NCBI GenBank assembly: GCA_007258455.2
Contig: VDFB02000003.1
Coordinates: 37,675,876 to 37,739,875 of the forward strand
Direction: 5' to 3'
DNA: 64,000 bases
DNA from: Sequoia sempervirens
Lineage: Eukaryota > Streptophyta > Pinopsida > Cupressales > Cupressaceae
Below are positions 58,413-64,000 of this stretch, piece after piece; positions within the stretch are counted from its first letter, which is position 1; the number at the start of each line of letters is the position of its first letter. A program made the position numbers and the translations under genes. The notes under the pieces were generated by a model. The model had not been told where the DNA came from, did not search any database, and worked only from the letters and a program-made list of their open reading frames with translations.

Positions 58413-59066
58413 TTGCAACTGATCGTAGCACCATGGCCTTTTTCTCAGTGGGGTTTCGATTTAGTTGGCAAGATATACCCTCCATCCTCCAATGGCCACA
58501 CCTTCATTATCACTGACACTGAGTACTTCACTAAGTGGGTGGAAGCTATACCACTCTCCCAGATAACGGGTACTCAAATATCCAAATTCATCCTTTACCA
58601 TACTATTTGCAGATATGGCATCCCCTCCACAATCATTTTCGACAATGGAAAACCATTCAAAAATTGGGTTGTAAAAGAGGTATGTGACACCTTCCATATC
58701 CAACACCGGTGGTCCACACCCTATTACCCTCAAGGTAATGGACAAGCGAAGGCCACTAACAAAAAAATGATTAAAATATTGAAAAAGGTTGTCAACAGTA
58801 CTAGTCGAGATTGGCACATCCACATCCACCTCGCCCTTTGGGCTTATCGCACATCCATCTGCACTCCCACTGGCACCACTCCATATTCCCTTGTTTATGG
58901 TGTTGAAGCCATCTTGTCGATTGAAGTTGAGATCCCATCCCTGAGAATATCTTTGAAGAATCTCATCACTAAAGAAGACTCATGGGTTGCTCGCCTCACT
59001 CAATTAGAGCTCTTAGATGAAAAGAGGATCAAAGCATCATCTTCAGGCGTATCAAAATCATATTAA
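58413..59066 (+). pseudogene. Integrase catalytic core with Glu-to-Lys change
   Basis: Motifs in order: WPFSQWGFDLVGKI (first Asp at codon 58458), STIIFDNGKPFKNW (second Asp at 58641), and YYPQGNGQAKATNKK. The D-D(35)-E spacing puts the catalytic acid at codon 58749, which is AAG (Lys) instead of Glu. The rest (HLALWAYRTSICTPTGTTPY, LVYGVEAILS) is normal, so the core is otherwise well preserved but should be catalytically dead. The frame has no natural start, being the continuation of the polyprotein after the TAA at 58407. Confidence 0.92.
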
Positions 59067-59305
59067 GAGAAGTTATAACAAGAAATTCTATCCCCACCAA
59101 TTTAACATTTGGAGATCTAGTCCTTAAGGAGAATCAACGTACTCAACAGGACCAAGACAAGAAGGGAAAGTTTGAACCTAATTGGTTGGGTCCTTATGTC
59201 ATCACCCCAAAATATGGATCAAGAACCTACAGACTTGCAACACCTAAAGCGGAGCCCCTCGAAGAGCCCATCAACATCATGCACCTGAAGAGTTTTTATA
59301 CCTAA
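59067..59305 (+). pseudogene. Integrase C-terminus of the plus-strand element
   Basis: In a shifted phase the sequence reads GDLVLKENQRTQQDQDKKGK, FEPNWLGPYVITPKYGSRTY and HLKSFYT, the usual end of a Tat-type pol. The stop TAA near 59303 is taken as the natural end. Confidence 0.75.
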
Positions 59306-60143
59306 ATGAGCTGGGGTATCCTATCCTATCAAAATCCAAAAAATTTAAAAATCAGAAAAATCCAAAAAATAGTAAAGACAAATAAATTTGTCCTATGGTG
59401 AAAACCACCCTTGGTGGCACCTTGGATAAGTACGGTTGGTGAAAAACCAGTAACAGGAATCATCCATAGAGAGCTTAATCATTATCTACCTTGTGTCCTG
59501 GTTACTATATGTCTCCATCCATCCTATTCTCATATCCAATTCCTTACATCCTATCTTATCATATCACTTCATCTGCATCTCATCCTTGGCCACTTGGTAT
59601 GCTTTTATTGAGCATTGGATGATTATCAGTTATCTGTAATCCTAATTTGAGCTTATTTTGATTTCATCATCTCGTGTCCTTCATTGCGTCGGTCTTCGGC
59701 ATTTGTCCTTTGTTTGTCCCTCATCGCTTGGTCATGTCGGTCTTTCATCTTTCATCGTTTGTCTTGTCAAACTACATTGCCCTTGCACTTTCACGTAGGC
59801 AAGGCTGATCATTTGATTCACCCCGAGGCATCTTGACCGTCTTGTTTTGGTCATCCATCATCTATCTCCATTGCCCCCTTTACGCTCTTATCCATGGTCA
59901 ATCGGTGTTTGTCCTTTTCCTAACTACGTTTCCCCTATGCTTTCATGTAGGCAAGGTCGATGTTTTGATCCACCCTTGAGGCTTTGTTTCCTTTGTCATC
60001 GTTCTCCCATCGCTCGTCTCCATTGGTCCTCTTTCCACTTTTATCCATGGTCTTTTCTTGAACTACGAGGGCTCTACGCTTTCACGTAGGTAAGGCTAAT
60101 CTTGGATTGGCCCCTGAGCCCCTAGGTTTGTAGGATGTGTTAG
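59306..60143 (+). repeat. 3' untranslated region with ~140-150-bp tandem repeats
   Basis: Three units with the shared core CTTTCACGTAGGCAAGGCTG (about 59788, 59940 with CATGTAGG, and 60077) and the partner texts CTTTTATCCATGGTC and CATCGCT(C/T)G. Elements of the Tat/Ogre group are known to carry hypervariable tandem repeats at this place. Confidence 0.8.
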
Positions 60144-60144
60144 T

Positions 60145-60161
60145 GTTATGCTCTGCATAAC
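60145..60161. repeat. Perfect 7-bp inverted repeat with 3-base loop
   Basis: GTTATGC-TCT-GCATAAC. Preceded by T, the string TGTTATG could be the start of an LTR, but no partner was found. Confidence 0.55.
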
Positions 60162-60479
60162 CACCCCATTTGATTCTGAAACAAAATAGGTCCCCCTCTT
60201 TCTTTTTGTTGTTGTTTTCTTTGCCTTTGGTTGTCTAGTTTGGTCTTGGGAGTTATTTTGTTTTCCTCCTAAGTTTGTCTTTGGTTCTGTCAAATTTTGG
60301 TTTTGCTTCAGCTTGAGTTGGGTTTCTTTTTGTTAAAAATTGAATCAAATGATCAAAATGATAGATTTTATGCTTCTGAGGACTAATGGAGACCTTGTTT
60401 TGCAGGATTAAATCATGCACATGATATTTCTCAAAGAGATCTGTTGGAAGGCATCCCTCAATCCGATTTAGCATAAAAT

Positions 60480-61430
60480 TCCTTTAAGGCAAGAGTCGGC
60501 AAGACCTTCCAGATGTCTTGTCGACTGGCAGTGTGTTATTCATTTGGGATCCACCGGTCGCTATGACATTTTATTCGCCGTGGGTTTTCATATGTCTCCC
60601 CGACATGTTGAAGTCTTGCTGACCGATTGCACATAAGGTTGGCATTGCTGAAATATTTTTCGCTCAATGAAAGGTCTTTCCGACCCATGATGTCTCAGCG
60701 AAAGGTTATACCTTCGGCATAAGGTCTGGCCGAAGAGGCGAGGTCTCGGCGAAAGGGCGTGACTTCGGTGTAATGTCTCAGCGAAGGAAGCTAGTCTCGC
60801 CAACATGAGATGATATCGGCATAAGGTCTCGTTGATCTGTCAGAGTCTCGGCGAAAAGAGGATGTCATTGCAAAGATCTCGCCAAGAGAGATAATGTTGG
60901 CATGAAGTCTCACCGACAAGGTGGACTCTTGCCGAAATGGAACGGCGTCGGGAAGAGATTTATATTCGCCATAAGGTCTGGCCGACTACAGAGGGTCTCG
61001 CCGAAACAAAATGAGCTCAGGGAGAATGGAGGAGCTCGACATGATGTCCCACTGACAAGCGATGGTCTTGCCGATGGTTTTAAAACCTTCGGCATGACTA
61101 GTGGAACCCACCGTGATGTCTGGCCGACCTGATGGTGTCTCGCCGAAAGAAGAGGGGCTCGATGTGATGTCTTGCCAACACAGGAAGGTCTTGCCGACCC
61201 AATAATATTTTGGCGAAGGGTTATGCCTTCAAAATAAGGACTGGCCGAAGAGGAAGAGTCTTGCTGAAATGAAGTATGAGCTCGGAGAAATTTTTACACT
61301 CGGTGTAATGTCTCACCGACAAGGTAGGGTCTCCCCGAGATGAAATGAGCTCGCCGAAGGAACTTGAGTTCAGCGTAATGTCTTGTCGATAGCTTCTAGG
61401 AGTTAATATCGCATCGGGGAGACACGATTA
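60480..61430 (+). repeat. GC-rich short-repeat array (GTCTCGCCGA family)
   Basis: About thirty loosely spaced variants of GGTCTCGCCGAAAGG, GTCTGGCCGAC and CTCGGCGAAAGG over 950 bp, in an otherwise AT-rich region. It lies upstream of the LTR-like block that ends in a TATA box at 62045, so it is likely a U3 subrepeat region. Confidence 0.8.
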
Positions 61431-62200
61431 GTGTCTCAGTGACATGCAATCCAGTGTGAACAATTTTTTACCGCCCGGGAATCCCACGTGGAGTGTGTTT
61501 TCCCAATCAGAGAGAACTACGGGTGAACCCTGGGCAGTTTGACTAATTGACTACCCCTGTGAGGAAGATCAATACAATGTGTGTTGCATGGATCTGCTCT
61601 TTAAACGAGCCGATGGAGAAACTCGGTGAACACTGATGTGGAGATCTAACGAAAATTTTGATGCTGCTTCCAAAGATGGTCGGCTTGCAAAAAGATCTGG
61701 AGCGAGAATTAGGCAGAAAGAAGGAAGAAACCGTGAGTCACAGTGACAACTGGGATCGCTACTGGCAAAGGGGGATCGACATTAATGATAATTCTTTAAG
61801 AGCATTCAAAGTGATTCTGATGGAAGTTTGAAGGTGGACACGGGGGCCATAAGTAAATGCCATGGATGCAAAAGATCTAGAGGTCATCCCCGAAGCGATC
61901 TTTCACCAACATGGACACGGAGGATGCAATTGAATGCAACATTAACTTCATTTTGAAAAGATCTAAGGGCCGACCCTCCTATAACCAACTGATATTTTTT
62001 TAAACCCTAAAAATAGGGGCCAACTTTCTTTTTGGCACATTCTGTATATATGGCATTTTTTCCTCTTTTAGTAGTGGTAGAAGTTTTAGAATACATAGAG
62101 ATAGAGGGATATTTTTTCAGAAACTAGTAGCAGTAGAGAAACTTAAGAGTAGCAGTAGAATAGGAGTTAGATTATGTTATCCCCTGAAGTTGCACCCTTG
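61431..62200 (+). repeat. LTR-like block, plus orientation
   Basis: Shares blocks with the reverse complement of 62780-63195: CGCATCGG.GAGACAC, AATCAGAGAGA(A/G)CTAC(G/A)GGTGAA, GGTGGACAC, TGCAACATTAA(C/T)TTCAT and AAAAGATCTA. The TATA-like TATATAT at 62045-62051 in both copies is followed by GGCATTTTTT/GACATTTTTT. Exact ends not determined. Confidence 0.7.
62045..62051 (+). promoter_or_regulatory. TATA box, rightward
   Basis: TGTATATATGGC, homologous to the leftward TATA at 62783-62791. Confidence 0.5.
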
Positions 62201-62782
62201 TTGAACCTGATGTCCAACGCCTCAGTGTAACATGGGAAGACCTCCAAAGCTGTGGGTCACTTTATAGGCAGAGGTCAACCTCCAGAGAAGGCCGAATTCC
62301 TTTGGGTATCACCTAAACTATTAACTCTATAAGGGTAAAAGGAGAAGGAATGCATACAAGTGAAGCTAAACTATGGTGATACACCGAATTGATGAGGAAT
62401 TATGAAATGAAAAGAAGATGAACATACACTGGGAAACTTAACTTCAATCGTTTCACATACTCAACACAACTTCTTTTAAACTTATGCATCAATCTTAACA
62501 GGCTCGATTTACATACACATCTTAGGAAGGAAAGATAAATTTCACGGCTTTAAGGTATGAATGTAGACTTATAAAACACAGTTAAAGACTTGCATAATCA
62601 AAAGAGAAATACAGAAATGAGAGTAGTACAAACATGAACACTAGCTTCCAAGGTAAACTCTATGTTGTATTCCAGATTCTAGTTGAGTTACAAAACATAC
62701 ATTTAGTCGAGAAAGGATTGCTAAAAATCACTAACTCCCTTCAATGCATTATCCGAACTCCTTTACAAAAAGGAAAAAAATG
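62201..62782. other. Junction between two opposed LTR-like blocks
   Basis: Expected to contain the R/U5 or leader parts of both copies and the point where they meet. I could not locate the boundary. The 90-codon plus frame (62634-62906) crosses it and is not family-like. Confidence 0.4.
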
Positions 62783-62791
62783 TCTTATATA
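62783..62791 (-). promoter_or_regulatory. TATA box, leftward
   Basis: Minus strand TATATAAGA within TTTTGTATATAAGACATTTT, facing the TATA at 62045. Confidence 0.5.
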
Positions 62792-64000
62792 CAAAAGATC
62801 TCGGCCCCTTAGGGCTTACAAAATAACTGACTACAAAGATCTGCTCATAGATCTTTTGATGAAATTAATGTTGCACACTGCGTTTCCTTGTTGTCGATGT
62901 CGGTGAAGAAATATTCCCGGAGAAGCCTTCAAATATTTCATAGCTACCGCATTCATTTCTGGTCCCTGTGTCCACCTACTGAATCCCCTGTCGAGCTACT
63001 TTGAATGCTTCAGAGCCGATCCACGTCGATTTCACTTTGTTGATCCTATTGGCACCTGGTTCTGCTGCCAACAATTCACCTGTAGCTCTCTCTGATTGGC
63101 TGGATACATTCTACATGGATCTTCGACAGTCAAAAGCTCACTCAGTCAGAATTGCATCTCGGCAAGACACTAGAAGTGTCTCACCGATGCGATTATGCCC
63201 CTCTGCGATTATCGACATAGCTTGAAACCGTCGATGAGAGTTCATAGCGAGCCCAAAAATCATACCGATATCGCCTCTGTGGTCGCCAAGACAATCGCAT
63301 TTGGCTAGACAACATGGCAAACTCTTCTCATCTTCTATCGGCGAGAGTATATTGATGTCACCCCGAACGCACTCCACTCCACCGAGCTCCACATGTCTTT
63401 CGGTGAGACATCATCAAGTCGGGAAGACTTCATGGTGAGCTCCATTAGTCATACTGATACCCGCTTCCATTGCTGAGACCACACCATGTCGGCAAGACAT
63501 TACTCTGACAGCTGGAAGTTACACCGATGTCATATATGTTGGGGAGACCCCTGCATTCGGCGAGACATTACACCGGGCTTCATTTCTTTTTGGCGAGACC
63601 CCCTCCTGTCGACGTGACTTTTCGTTATCGATGAGACCTCCTGTCGAGCTTGCTTTTCTTTGGCCACGCTGCTTTCCTTCGGTGAGACATTGCTCGTCGG
63701 TGAGACCTTCTGCCGACATCATCTTGTTTTGGTGAGGGACCATCCTCATGCGCTCAACGGTCGGTGAGACACATCAGGTCGGGGGGACCTCTCCCCGAAC
63801 TCTAAATATTATACTGAGGCACCCTTTGTCAACAAGACCTCATCACTTGGCCAGAACTTATGCCGAAGGTAACTCTCTCGACGAGACTTCTACTATCTCT
63901 TTAGTTGGTGAGACATTCCTTGGTCGGTGAGACTTTTAGCGAACTCAACTCCTTTCCCTGAGTGCAACCTTCTTTTCGGCATGACTCCCATTGGTCAGGA
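62783..64000 (-). repeat. LTR-like block and CGCCGA array, minus orientation, running off the window
   Basis: The reverse complement of the 60480-62050 arrangement. The promoter-proximal block is at 62783-63195, then from about 63150 to the end of the window come many GTCTCACCGA/GGTCTCGCCGA variants seen here as CGGTGAGAC. For a minus-strand element the body would lie to the right, beyond the window, making this a 3' or solo LTR. Confidence 0.7.

Noticed and set aside
60902..61132. 76-codon frame in the GC-rich array
   Set aside because: Compositional; the array is repetitive, with no matching frame in the opposed copy.

Overview
The window looks like repeat-dense nuclear DNA of a seed plant with a large genome. 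About 64 kb is filled with long, nested and decayed LTR retrotransposons. Host genes, rRNA and tRNA genes and CRISPR arrays are not recognisable. Long intergenic spacing, chromodomain (Tekay/Del-like) and Tat-like Ty3/gypsy elements and large telomere-like interstitial arrays would fit a conifer or another gymnosperm, but that placement is inference. Two runs of exactly 100 N (35885-35984 and 46380-46479) are assembly gaps.

Region 1 (1-16.5 kb): a badly decayed minus-strand Tat-like gypsy element. Its primer-binding site is at about 16.48-16.50 kb, gag at about 13 kb, protease at about 11.4 kb, and reverse transcriptase at 2.8-3.7 kb. It is split by a plus-strand LTR element without recognisable genes (4337-10752, 366/371-bp LTRs, near-matching 5-bp target duplication). 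That element in turn carries a 3.74-kb solo LTR (6437-10174) with a perfect TCTTG target duplication, a TATA box and a poly(A) signal. This gives three insertion layers.

Region 2 (16.5-33.5 kb): LTR and LINE-like debris, then one nearly whole minus-strand Ty3/gypsy chromovirus (19435-32683). It has ~3.9-kb LTRs, an initiator-Met-type primer site, a polypurine tract, decayed gag-protease-RT-RNase H-integrase-chromodomain, and a 31-bp minisatellite in its 3' untranslated region. A 74-bp-arm hairpin follows at 33.28-33.46 kb.

Region 3 (33.5-41.7 kb): degenerate telomere-like hexamer arrays (GGGTTA/TAACCC) that switch strand repeatedly. Two segments of about 2.1 kb (33787-35884 and 39600-41680) are near-identical inverted copies around a 3.7-kb centre. 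The centre holds a 1.6-kb insertion flanked by a perfect 17-bp duplication and carrying the longest intact reading frame of the window (460 codons listed, open for about 24 more; product unknown).

Region 4 (41.7-60.1 kb): an LTR with primer site that ends the array at 41680, a long non-coding interior, then a second, better preserved Tat-like gypsy element on the plus strand. Its 5' LTR is at about 47.0-48.5 kb, with a repeat-rich leader, gag at 51.3-54 kb, protease, RT, RNase H, a second RNase H, integrase, and a 3' region with tandem repeats. In its gag frame 11 of 12 internal stops are TAG, mostly at sites that look like former CAG glutamine codons. Its integrase has lost the catalytic glutamate.

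Region 5 (60.1-64 kb): two LTR-like sequences of one family in opposite orientation, with TATA boxes facing each other about 740 bp apart. Both have upstream arrays of short GC-rich repeats built around CGCCGA.
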